A stretch of 64,000 bases of DNA from Epiperipatus broadwayi (taxonomy: Eukaryota > Onychophora > Udeonychophora > Euonychophora > Peripatidae): positions 8,464,411 to 8,528,410 of the forward strand of contig JAQFVV010000013.1 in assembly GCA_028023455.1 (NCBI GenBank). Direction: 5' to 3'. The translations under genes were made by a program, and so were the position numbers. The notes under the pieces are model-generated. The model did not search any database, had not been told where the DNA came from, and worked only from the letters and a program-made list of their open reading frames with translations. Positions 26,801 through 35,515 of the stretch are shown piece after piece. The first letter of the stretch is position 1. Each line of letters starts with the position of its first letter.

Positions 26801-29800
26801 TCAGTTTTCAGATCTAACAATTTCTAAAAAAATATATCAAAAAAATCTAAATCCTTTCAGTATTTTGGGTGGGATAATCACTAATGCTACTTATCATTCT
26901 ATATATATATATATAGGTTGTTATCATTTGACACATAATATAAATGAGAGCATTTAATTCCCTCATTTAAATCATTATTTAACTAAGGTATAAATTTTGA
27001 AGTGACATTGACCATTATTTTCTATAAATTTATAGTTACTAAGTTGTAACTTTTTTCTTTATTCAAAAATTGAGTGGTAACTGAAATTAATAAAACTATT
27101 AAGCTTCTTCTTAATGGATCATTTAAAAATATTTTTATACTTTTCATAATTTTTTTTATATTTTCTAAAATAAATCTATTTCTAAAAGTCTATTTAATAT
27201 ACAAAAAAGGGGGTGGGGTGACAGGGTGATATATTCCCAATTTATAAAACCATCTCCAAGTTTTAGTTTTTTTCAAGATGTGCCTGAATTAATCAATTGC
27301 TTCATATACCTTTCTATCTTAAGTAATGCTGAAAGCTAATTTTATGAGTATTCTAATTGCCACTGTCATGCCATTTTGGATTAATCTTAGATTCCAGTCT
27401 TTTTACATCACTCTATTCAATGTATATCAGATTTATGCCTGATGTCAACAAATCATGTTTCTCTATGCATGGCATCACCTACATCCATTGTCTCCAATCC
27501 AATTTTCCACTTTGAATTCAACATTATTTCACTTTTTACCTACTAATATCCCTAAATTCAAAAAAAGTCTCATGTCAACTATTTCTAACTTGATTCTATA
27601 TTTATTTTTGTATTGATCGAATTCAATTAACACAAATCAACTAATTTCTAACATAACTTTGATTCATAACCTAGATATTAAACAGTGCAATCATATATAT
27701 GCATGTATATTCTAAAACCATCTTTTGTTAAGCTCTTATTTAAAAGCAGATTAAGACTAGAAACAATAAAGTTCTATAATGAAGTGTTAAATTTAATCAT
27801 ACTTATATAAATGTTCGTAATAGTTATTTATAGATAATAAATGGCAATAATAAACAAAGAATTAATTTAATGATATGTCAAGTACATTATCAATCTTGAA
27901 GGCTGATCAAAAATAGTTGAAATCTATATTTTGTCATATTATATGTCATATCAGTGCAATTTTTTTTCTTGGAGGAAGAATGGCATACTGGGTAATTATC
28001 AAAATGTCTTCTTTTCTTTCTTTACTGTTGTTTATTTATTTATTTAGTACACATATGGGCAACCTCCGGCCCTATATGACTTTTAATCCAGCCCATCACT
28101 AATCTATTTCAGCCATGTTTGATTCCGACTGTCAAATTTTTGAATAGAGTCTAGTGAGAGTTACGTTTGATTTTTTACTTTTTGTGCAATTAAATAATTA
28201 TGTTGTTTAATAAATTTATATTTTATATCTTTATTTAAGTCTTTTAATGATTAAAATTTAAAAACTAAAATTATTAATATTTTAAAATAATGAAAATAAA
28301 TGTGAAAACGAAGTTCTTGGCAATAGCAAAAAAGCACGTATTAATTAGCTGCATGGAACGTAATGAAAAGATTAGAATAGAGCTGGTATTTTTCTGCCAG
28401 CTCATACTCATAGGTATATACGCACATATATATTATTAAAATCGCGTATATATTATTTTATAATAAAACTATACTAAAGGGAATTTTAAAAGTTTTGAAA
28501 TCAATTAAATCGAGATTAAAAAAAAAAAAAGAAGGGGAAAAACAAAACATAAAATCTTGCAGGGTTTTTTTTTTATATATATATATATAAAAGTTTGTCT
28601 TTTGTTTTATTTCTAATTCTTAGAAATTCTTAAAGATAGAAGGAGAAAGAAAGTACAGTATAGAATTTTTTTGCAATTAGCTCTATTGTTGAGACGTTGA
28701 TAGTGGAGGTATTTTTGTGCTATCTATTACGCTCATCAGTTTGGAATGTTTCCTCAGGATTATAAGTAACATTGCAAAAAAAAAACAACTATAAATTATG
28801 TGATTGTCTTTTGTTTAAGATTAATTGGAATTTTTCTGAAGTTAGTGACTGAGCAACCCACAGCAAGCATAGGATGAAATACTTCTCTCACAGGACCATC
28901 ACTGATTGATCAGGGTAGCTATAAACTTTTACTGAGTGAACTTTCCATTTTGCGTAATAGAAATAGATATATACTATTAAGTGTCTTAAATGTTTCAACA
29001 ATAGAGTGTAGGATTATTGCTGGTAATTTTATTATATTATGTTAAATGAGTTAAAACAAAGGGAGAGGAGTTTAAACTCATATGCTTTAAATGTTTTTTT
29101 TTTATATGCATTTTATTATAATTCATGTGTGAATCAGATTAGATTTTTCCTAATAATGTTAACTGCTCGATCTTGAAAGATCAATAAAAAGAATATTAGT
29201 TAAATAATTTGTACTGTATTTTTTTAAAAAAAAGATAATGTTTGTGATAAGCTTGTATTTGCTTTTTATATATATAAAAAAAGATTCGAGTCAGTTGGAA
29301 ATGCTAAAGGAAAAGAGAATATGCTTTTTTTAATTAAAAGTGAATATAATAAAATATATTAAATGTCATATTTGAGTGTCCCTGTTTAATCTGGTTTAGT
29401 AATTTAATTCAGTGTACATTTGGCTGAAATAAATTCGTGTAAGATTACCTTTTAAAGAATATATTTGGTGATTGCCGTATTTGTGTAATCTTTGAAAATT
29501 TACGAACCAAGTTAAAATGTTGTGGCACAGAATAAAATATTAGAAATTTATAACTTTAAAAAAATGATACATTCACAACTAATTATCATCAAAGAAACAA
29601 AAGAAATTATAAAAATTAATAAATTATTTACTGTTATTAATAGACAGGGTACGAGCACAGACTTTCACATGACCCACCACTCTCCACACTATCTCATAAC
29701 ACTGATTCACCTGAACACACATATGTCGAAAAGGTAATCACCAATATACGTATTTCATACTAAACCAGCAATCATCAGTTGGTCCAGATTACCATCTCTA

Positions 29801-32800
29801 CACATATATGCTACAAGTGCTCAGATATATATTAAGATAGCAAATCCTCCTACTTTAATGGACAGGCTTCAATATACTCCACACTCCAACTCTTCAACTG
29901 TCCATCCAATTGAAAATCTGATGATGGAACGCTCAAAGGCCACCCTTAGGCCGAGATTGTTATCACACCCATGTTGACCTAAAGGTCAATCTGACCCCTC
30001 ATGTACAGGACATAATCTATTAAATACATATACAAGGGATAGGCAGATATCTCTAATATGTAATAGATGAAATACACAGGCTTATATATACCTGTGTCTA
30101 TATATGTAATAGACAGGGTACGAGCACAGACTTTTACATGACCCATCTCATAACACTGATACACCTGAACACACATATGTCGAAAAGGTAAATAATCACC
30201 AATATACGTATTTCATGCTAAACCAGCAATCATCAGTTGGTCCAGATTACCATCTCTACACATATATGCTACAAGTGCTCAGATATATAAGATAGAAAAT
30301 CCTCCTACTTTAATGGACAGGCTTCAATATACTCCACACTCCAACTGGCTTTGAGTGTTCCATCATCAGATTTTCAATTGGATGGACAGTTGGAGTGTGG
30401 AGTATATTGAAGCCTGTCCATTAAAGTAGGAGGATTTGCTATCTTAATATATATCTGAGCACTTGTAGCATATATGTGTAGAGATGGTAATCTGGACCAA
30501 CTGATGATTGCTGGTTTAGCATGAAATACGTATATTGGTGATTATTTACCTTTTCGACATATGTTTGTTCAGGTGTATCAGTGTTATGAGATAGTGTGGA
30601 GAGTGGTGGGTCATGTGAAAGTCTGTGCTCGTACCCTGTCTATTACATATATAGACACAGGTATATATAAGCCTGTGTATTTCATCTATTGTTTTTGCAA
30701 AAGCAATTTTTGTAAAGCCAGCAATGGCAATTTCTGCTTTTTCATATATTTCCTATGAGCAATCTTTATGAAAAGAAAATATTTTCAAAGACAATTCCCT
30801 ATTAGTAATGTACTTTTTGGTTTAATAATAAATGTTTTATAAAATATTGTTATAATCATTAGCAATTACTGAAAATCGCTTTGTCTTATTTAGCTTCTCT
30901 CAGAATTAATATTTTGAATAGTTAAGCTGACATCATATGACACTGCAAGATACATTTGTTTTCTCTCATCAAGATCTCTTTCCCATTTTGACTAGCAGTT
31001 TGTGAACATGTTACAATGTGTCATTTTGATACTTGCATTGGGGTTGTGCCTTGTTCAGTGCTTGTATTTATATTGTGTTCTATCTGGAGTGTAAAAATCA
31101 GTTGTTGTTTTTTTATATACATTGGGTTTGTGCCTTGTTAAGTGTCTGCATTTATATTGTTTTCTGTTCAGTATCTGCAGTGTTAAAAACAGCTTTGTTT
31201 GACAGTTCTGAATATATAGTTTGAAATTTAGAACAATGTCAGGGATTAACTAGATACAGAAGATCATCAATTTCAAGACAGCTGGACAGACAAGTACTAT
31301 TTTATTCTGAATAAAGGTTTGCCTATATGTTTGTTGTGCAATGAATCCATATCAGTCAACAAAGAATACAACTTGAGGAAACACTTTACTTCAAAACATG
31401 CAGATCACCAAAAAATTGATGGACAACTATGAAAAGATGAAATAGAGAAATTGAAGAACTTGTATACCCAGCAGAAAATGTTCACCAAGTAATAAATGCA
31501 GCATAGAAGCATTGTGAAAGCCAGCTTTGTGGTAAATGAAAAATTTGCTAAGCATTCTAAATCATTTGGTGAAGGAGATCAAAGAATGTCTGTTGAATGT
31601 TGCAAGTATAATATGTCCTGAAAAGAGAAAAGATTTTGAGAATATTAGTTTGTTGAGATGTACTGCTGTCTGGTGGATAGAAATCATGGCTGATGATACC
31701 AAAAAAGTTTAAAAGAGAAGATTGCTAGATTCAAAGCATTTTCAATTGCTTTGGATGACAGCACTGATGCCTCTGATACAACACAACTAGCAATATTTAT
31801 TCAGGGAGTTGATGTGGATTTAATATCACAAAAGAATTTTACTTTGGCCCTAAAACAGACAATTACTAGTGAAGATATATTTGAAGAAGTCAAAACAGTC
31901 TTCAAGATATTTGGGCTTAAATGGAGTTCACTATCTGGCATATGTACTGATGGAGCTCCTGCAATGGTTGGTACATTGAAGGGATTTATTGGAATAGTTC
32001 ATGAAAAAAGTAGCAAAATTACAGATCCATCTGAAAAATTTAACAAATTTTCATTGCATTATCCACTAGCAAAATTTGTGTGCAAAATTAATTAAATTTA
32101 GAAATGTTATGGAAATTGTAGTAGTCAGTATTAACTTTATTAAGTCACATGTACTTAATCACTGCAATTTAAGGAATATTTGGCAGACTTATTTTCAGAT
32201 TATGAAAATGTGTCTTATTGTGATGTGAGGTGGTTGAGTAAAGGTAAAAGGTTAAAATGATTTATGATCTGAGACAAGACAGCAGATTTTATGAACGTAA
32301 AAGGAAAAACAATTAACCAAGTAAGAGATGATGAGTGGGTGTTTGATTTAGCATTCCTTGTAGATGTCACTGGATACCTAAATGAAAATCTTAAATTGCA
32401 AAAACCAGGACAATTGATTCATGAACTGTATGGACATGTCAGTGCTTTTTGCAATAAAGTAAAATTGTTGGAAAGTCAGATAAGAGCTAAAAATTGTTAC
32501 AATTTTCCTACTCTAGCAACTCATAAAAATATCCCTTATAATTTGTTATGGAAATTAACTGAAGATATTAATAGAGCAATTTGATACAAGGTTCGCTGAC
32601 TTCCAAAATAACGACTCCATATTCACTATATTTTATCATCCGATGGAGGCTGATATAAATAATATGCCAGAAAATTTGCAGATGGAACTTATTGAGGTTC
32701 AAGCAGATTTAGTGCTAAAATTACAATTTAACAACATTGCTTTGATGGATTTTTATAAACATTTGGTGGAAGAAAAATATAGAAATTTAGTGCCTTTTCA

Positions 32801-33901
32801 AAAAGAATTTTGTCTTTTTGGCAGCACATATACGTGTGAACATTTTTTTTCTAGAATGGAATTTAATAAATCAAAAATTTGGTCAAAATAACTGACAAAA
32901 ACCTTGAAAATTCTATGTGATTGTTCTTAAGCAGTATTCCCATCAACATTGATAGTTTCATTGTTGAAGTACAAGGCTAATCCTCACCTTAAATTGTTAC
33001 GTCATTATTATGAAATTTATGTAGTTCTTTATCATTCACTATTATATTGTAATATTTAATTATTTGGTCCGGCCCTTGACTCAAAGACAGAAAGATAATT
33101 TGGCCCCTGAACTAGGAAAGGTTGCCCATGCCTGATTTAGTACATGGATTTGTTTTTAAATAATCTAACTATTTACTAAATACTACAAAGAAACTTATAA
33201 AGATCCCAATTGGAAGATTAATTTACTAATGGTTTTATTAAGATCTTCAATTCTTCTGCCATGGTAGCTATAAAATTTATAGTCAATAAACGTGTTTATG
33301 ATTTGTAATTGCCCACATTTACATAGGTCAGTAGTTGCTAAATTCCATTTATGAAGCAGATGAGCATTAAGACCATGGGTCATTCTGAATCTATTGATGA
33401 GACTTCAGTTTATTTTAATGACCATATTTAACTATTTGATGAAATTTATTTTCATAATTACTGTACCTATATCTATTTATATATTGCAGATTTTTATTAA
33501 TTTTTTAAAAAAAATTTCTGTAACAATCAAAATATATTTAAGTTATTTCTGAGGATAGCTAACTAGATTTGGCATTAAAACAATAAGTGATAAAGTGACA
33601 AATTCAAAAGCTAATAGTCCATAAACATAATTCAATTCTGTCACTTCTGGTGCTCAAATATCATATTATCTCTTGAGTTATAAGTATTTTATTTAGTTAA
33701 AAGAAAAATGTTTTTATTTTTACAATTTTATAAATATATATTATTATTTTGTTTCAGGAAATTCCAAGTATTCCTTTTTCAATCTCTTTTTGCGAGCGTA
33801 ATATGCCATCTGTCCAAGGATTTTTGAATTTTACAGCTCTAAGTAGTTTCATTTCCCTTGCAGCCATTGGAGGATTTTACTATTACAAGAGCTTACATTA
33901 A
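11768..33901 (+). CDS. MAO: Monoamine oxidase (flavin-containing amine oxidase), 3' six exons, partial
   Basis: Exons: 11768-11864, 16371-16482, 24813-24910, 24979-25090, 26648-26710, 33758-33901 (stop TAA). Together they give the last 208 residues, from the end of the substrate domain to the membrane anchor. MAO oxidises biogenic amines with FAD and sits on the mitochondrial outer membrane. The joined product contains YSGGCYT, whose Cys (codon 24864-24866) is the covalent FAD attachment residue and whose Tyr is one aromatic-cage residue. [11 protein letters not shown] is the FAD-binding C-terminal block, and GYMNGA holds the second cage Tyr. The C-terminus has a hydrophobic helix ending YYYKSLH, as expected for the tail anchor. 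All introns are GT-AG and phases match. The substrate and FAD-binding N-terminal exons are not in the recognised sequence. The family is certain; the A/B type cannot be assigned outside vertebrates. Confidence 0.93.
13156..13289. mobile_element. Small MITE with perfect 31-bp terminal inverted repeats
   Basis: The arms at 13156-13186 and 13259-13289 are exact reverse complements, starting AGTAATATATATTAAGG and including GGCTACAACC. The 72-base middle has no coding capacity. Perfect arms suggest recent origin. The superfamily is not certain; the TA-rich ends would suit a Tc1/mariner-type MITE. Confidence 0.75.
13735..14100 (-). repeat. Hammerhead-bearing repeat, copy 1
   Basis: It matches 23465-23853 and 48582-49035 along much of its length, for example CCCAGACTAGTTT and GGATCTAATGCAA. 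It reads on the minus strand and forms a direct tandem pair with the copy at 14100-14375. The hammerhead motif lies at 13838-13879. Confidence 0.75.
13838..13879 (-). ncRNA. Hammerhead ribozyme motif, type I, with compensatory helix II
   Basis: On the minus strand: helix I strand TTCTCA, core CTGATGA, helix II AGC-CATAA-GCT, core GAAA, a tiny helix III (AC-TA-GT), cleavage-site C, and helix I strand TGGGGA. Compared with the copies at 23689 and 48698, one helix II pair is A-U here and G-C there, so pairing is kept. Activity is not shown by the sequence alone. Confidence 0.75.
14100..14375 (-). repeat. Hammerhead-bearing repeat, copy 2, degenerate
   Basis: It is a direct repeat of copy 1, about 385 bases further on. 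It keeps GTCACTTAGTGTAAGCT, the CTGATGA core (minus strand, within 14224-14266) and GGATCTGGGA. The GAAA core is changed to CAAA and the cleavage triplet to ATC. It is probably a dead ribozyme. Confidence 0.65.
14376..16370. other. MAO: MAO intron sequence, nothing recognised
   Basis: AT-rich intronic DNA without a recognisable element. An open frame of 60 codons at 15002 shows no family resemblance. Confidence 0.4.
16371..16482 (+). CDS. MAO: MAO exon, helical linker (SKEERKRLC)
   Basis: The acceptor is ATTTAAG and the donor AAG|GTAAAA. One base completes the Gly codon, then 37 codons follow. The product includes [20 protein letters not shown] and [10 protein letters not shown], matching the MAO segment with the KEER-x-LC motif just before HYEE-NW. 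It ends in phase 0. Confidence 0.88.
16683..17157. mobile_element. hAT-type MITE with perfect 8-bp target duplication
   Basis: The terminal inverted repeats CAGTGGTCTTCAACC and GGTTGAAGACCACTG are perfect. The 8-bp target duplication GGCTAAAG flanks both sides (16675-16682 and 17158-17165). Sub-terminal sequences GGGCCGCAGAAG and CTTCTGCCGGTCTGCG are also inverted. CAGTGGT-type ends and 8-bp duplications are hallmarks of hAT elements. The 475-bp body has no transposase. Confidence 0.93.
18820..19610 (+). pseudogene. Non-LTR retrotransposon (LINE) RT remnant
   Basis: Fragments of a LINE reverse transcriptase occur in several frames. [16 protein letters not shown] matches the RT block before motif [16 protein letters not shown] (18930-18970) is the catalytic ADD motif and is still intact. 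[13 protein letters not shown] is the block that follows. Downstream, [17 protein letters not shown] corresponds to the conserved WRRM-RISW segment of these elements. Stops and frameshifts are frequent. It lies inside the 8.3-kb MAO intron in the same orientation as the gene. Confidence 0.8.
19615..21985. other. MAO: MAO intron sequence, nothing recognised
   Basis: AT-rich, with several poly-A/T tracts and a (TA)n tract near 21560. No element or exon was recognised; the reading continues correctly from 16482 to 24813 without an exon here. Confidence 0.4.
21990..23470 (+). pseudogene. Second Penelope-like element, RT and GIY-YIG remnants
   Basis: A strongly decayed coding region. The frame near 22330-22480 reads [10 protein letters not shown] and then, in another frame, [15 protein letters not shown]: the Penelope RT block KIHK-x-PLR followed by the Y-x-AKY segment. 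VALDVKDL near 22520 matches RT motif A. Near 23190-23260 CGILYIDEF and [10 protein letters not shown] correspond to the GIY-YIG nuclease with its Arg/His helix. The end reads [20 protein letters not shown], typical of the C-terminus. The hammerhead repeat begins directly afterwards. Start and frames are uncertain because of many stops. Confidence 0.65.
23465..23853 (+). repeat. Hammerhead-bearing terminal repeat, copy 3
   Basis: It runs from ACATCACATGATCAC to GAGTTTTGCTTTGTTTT, directly downstream of the Penelope-like C-terminus and in the same orientation. It shares its length with 48582-49035 (reverse). The position after an RT/GIY-YIG coding region suggests that it is the terminal repeat (pLTR) of that element. 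Confidence 0.75.
23689..23730 (+). ncRNA. Hammerhead ribozyme motif, type I
   Basis: Helix I strand TCCTCA (23689-23694) pairs with TGGGGA (23725-23730), with one G-U. The core CTGATGA is at 23695-23701. Helix II is GGC-loop CACAA-GCC at 23703-23713. The core GAAA is at 23715-23718. Helix III is reduced to A-U and C-G around a two-base loop (719-723). The predicted cleavage is after C 23724 (GTC). Very short helix III is known from hammerheads of Penelope elements and animal retrozymes. All conserved core bases are present. A mismatched A-A at the base of helix II is the main weakness. Confidence 0.8.
24813..24910 (+). CDS. MAO: MAO exon with covalent FAD cysteine
   Basis: The acceptor is TTAAAG and the donor AAG|GTAAAT. 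The product reads [17 protein letters not shown], then [15 protein letters not shown]. The Cys at 24864-24866 in SGGCYT is the 8-alpha-S-cysteinyl FAD residue of MAO. It ends in phase 2. Confidence 0.95.
24979..25090 (+). CDS. MAO: MAO exon with FAGTETAT block
   Basis: It is separated from the previous exon by a 68-bp intron (24911-24978), the shortest in the window. The product reads [18 protein letters not shown], then [20 protein letters not shown]. It contains the C-terminal FAD-contacting block and the Tyr of the GYM aromatic cage. It ends in phase 0 before GTGATT. Confidence 0.95.
25091..26647. other. MAO: MAO intron, no element recognised
   Basis: Intron of 1.56 kb with GT-AG ends. 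The open frame at 25724-25918 shows no family resemblance and is regarded as chance. Confidence 0.5.
26648..26710 (+). CDS. MAO: MAO exon, post-catalytic linker
   Basis: It has 21 codons in phase 0 at both ends, between acceptor AACTTAG and donor GTAAGT. The product begins [15 protein letters not shown], matching the MAO motif (V/I)L-AMGK that follows GERAARE. Confidence 0.93.
29641..29960 (+). repeat. First unit of nested repeat (copy A)
   Basis: It starts TAGACAGGGTACGAGCACAG and runs through CATCAGTTGGTCCAGATTACC to GAAAATCTGATGATGGAAC. It returns as a direct copy from 30110 and as an inverted copy from about 30350 to 30650. It is the most complete unit of the three. Confidence 0.8.
30063..30690. 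repeat. Large fold-back: two repeat units in opposite orientation
   Basis: The left arm 30063-30346 and the right arm 30388-30690 are near-perfect reverse complements, joined by a 41-base spacer. The arm ends are AATAGATGAAATACACAGG and CCTGTGTATTTCATCTATT. The right arm and spacer match copy A (29641 on) in reverse, so the fold-back consists of a truncated direct copy and a fuller inverted copy. Open frames here are mirror images of each other and are not taken as genes. Confidence 0.9.
31250..32900 (+). pseudogene. hAT transposase (GTF2IRD2/ZBED-like), decayed
   Basis: It starts with a zinc-finger-like block near 31320-31410: [20 protein letters not shown] followed by TSKHADH. The open piece at 31751-32095 reads [20 protein letters not shown] and [13 protein letters not shown], the two Asp-bearing blocks of the hAT catalytic domain. 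The piece at 32643-32891 ends with [20 protein letters not shown], the C-terminal hAT dimerisation motif (F-S-T-CE-FS-M). Several frameshifts and stops separate the pieces, so no active protein is made. Members of this group are often annotated as general transcription factor II-I repeat proteins, but here terminal repeats and target duplication show a transposon. Confidence 0.88.
33190..33400 (-). pseudogene. LINE ORF2 C-terminal remnant
   Basis: The minus-strand frame reads [20 protein letters not shown] followed by CKCGQLQ. This is the conserved end of some non-LTR retrotransposon proteins (TG-LHKW-L-S-C-CG). It lies directly right of the hAT element and before the last MAO exon. Confidence 0.65.
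33758..33901 (+). CDS. MAO: MAO last exon, tail-anchor helix and stop
   Basis: The acceptor is TTTCAG. It has 47 codons plus TAA. The product has [13 protein letters not shown] (compare the MAO motif F-ER-LPSV-G) and then a hydrophobic segment of about 22 residues ([17 protein letters not shown]) ending KSLH. This is the C-terminal helix that anchors MAO in the outer mitochondrial membrane. Confidence 0.95.
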   Translation, partial: EIPSIPFSISFCERNMPSVQGFLNFTALSSFISLAAIGGFYYYKSLH

Positions 33902-34405
33902 GCCTTCTCCTTAACTAAAAATCTATTAAATTACTAAAATGTATGTAATATTAACTAAATAGTGATTTTATAGTGAATGCTTCAAAATCCATGATCACTG
34001 AACACAAAATAGTAATGAAACCAGACTCTTGCAGTTTTTGGCTAATTGAGGTTTTTGCTAATAGAGTATGATATATATATCCACTGGTAGTCTTTTACTT
34101 TTATTCTATTCGAACGATTTACCATTTATTCACAATCTAAATGTTAATGATTTTTTTTTAAAAAAATAAGGCAATCATATATATTTAAGTTTCCTTGGGT
34201 AGTTACTTAGGTCTGTCATAAACTTGACAGTTATATATTTAATGGCATTGCAATATTACAAGTAACTAAATACTTAAAGTTCTTAGCTAAAAAATAGTAA
34301 AAAAAAAATAAAAATACTAATATCGCATTCATCACCCAATTTATATCTAATTAGACACTAAATATATAATCCCCTCAAAAAGCTGCCATAAAAGCAATAA
34401 ATAAA
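33902..34405 (+). other. MAO: Probable MAO 3' UTR with candidate polyadenylation signal
   Basis: AT-rich sequence follows the stop codon. Overlapping AATAAA hexamers at 34396-34405 are candidates for the polyadenylation signal, about 500 bases after the stop. In DNA this AT-rich such hexamers are common, so this is weak. Confidence 0.3.
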
Positions 34406-35153
34406 ATCAAAGATTATTAGATAATAATGAAACAAGATCAGGTATAATGAAAGTTAATGCCCTCTATCCAAAAGACCAGGAAGTCAAAAAACAAGCAGTA
34501 TTTTGATTTTATTACTATTTAATGTCCATTTACTTTTAGTTTCTAATTAAATATAATCTGAAAGTCATTTTGTGTTATCATAAAGTAGATGGCTGGTTCT
34601 ATACATTTTTATTTGGGAATAGATATTATCTATTTAACTCTATAAAAAAATTGGTTTGAGTTCAAAACTCTCATTTGAAATTTCATATTAGTTTGACTAC
34701 CAGAATAAAAACAAAAAAAGTAGCCAACAGATGGTTTCAATCAAAATAAGTACTCTCTACCATAAAAAATCCAACTAGTCAGAAACTAGTCCTAGAAATT
34801 GTTTTTCACATTATGGTTTCTAAAAACAAGAAAGAAATATCAGTAGTGTTATGATGTTTAATATTAATTTGTTACATTATTAACAATGTATTTTCAAATT
34901 TTCATAGATCTTGTAAATAAACCAATTAAAATAAACTTTTGTGTTGCTTTATATGATTTATTATAAGAATACAATGAAAATAAATAAAATAACAAATGTG
35001 CATATTTATACACCTATTTAAAATTATTCTTTTCAATAAATTAAGGTTAATACTATTTTATACATGGAGAAAATATTGTCTTTAATGCATTTTTGATGCT
35101 GAGTGCCCATATCATAAGGAAGCTGTTACATTCAAATTAAATACGATTATCTT

Positions 35154-35515
35154 TTGACAAGGGCGCTCAGTTCCAAAAATGCATTGAAGTTTATATTTAA
35201 TATTTTCAACATTTTATCTGTAAAAAATAGGAGTATTATTATCTTCAATTTATTACATTTCAGTGATGAATTATCAAATTTTTGTATAAATTGCTTAATG
35301 GAGACATGCAGAATTCTGCAGATGGCACCATTTATTCTTATATATATGGAGCAGAATCCTATAAAATTTTTGCAAACAGGTTCCCAAATTCTCTTGATGC
35401 CATTGCTGAAACTTGTTCATTTGTAATATTCCATAAATTTAATAAGCTATTTTATTTTTTTGAGAATAATGAAGTATACATTGTTAATGGAAGTATGACT
35501 TTGTACATTTACTAA
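35154..35515 (+). other. Overlapping open frames of unknown meaning
   Basis: The frame at 35282-35515 (77 codons, no good ATG start) reads YKLLNGDMQNSADGTIYSYI and later FPNSLDAIAETC, then FYFFENNEVYIVNG. An overlapping frame covers 35154-35426. The later part faintly recalls a hemopexin-type blade (DA, YFF, V-Y), but this is too weak to assign. It may be an exon of an unrecognised gene, a pseudogene or chance. It lies between the convergent ends of MAO and ATG3. Confidence 0.25.

Larger units (their letters stand above)
28050..33134 (+). mobile_element. hAT transposon with 8-bp target duplication and nested repeats
   Basis: The left end CACATATGGGCAACCT (28050) and the right end AGGTTGCCCATGCCTG (to 33134) are imperfect terminal inverted repeats. 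Both sides carry the identical 8-bp duplication ATTTAGTA (28042-28049 and 33135-33142). Inside, on the plus strand, is a decayed hAT transposase of the GTF2IRD2/ZBED-like group. A fold-back of over 1 kb is nested in its left half (29641-30690). A duplicated segment of about 100 bp lies at 31031 and 31133. The element sits wholly inside the last MAO intron. Confidence 0.9.

Noticed and set aside
29979-30758. Open frames on both strands with the shared text [21 protein letters not shown]
   Set aside because: They are mirror images caused by the fold-back arms, without a family match.
34775-34795. GAAACTAGTC, resembling the hammerhead 3' half
   Set aside because: No CUGANGA box, helix I or helix II is found around it.
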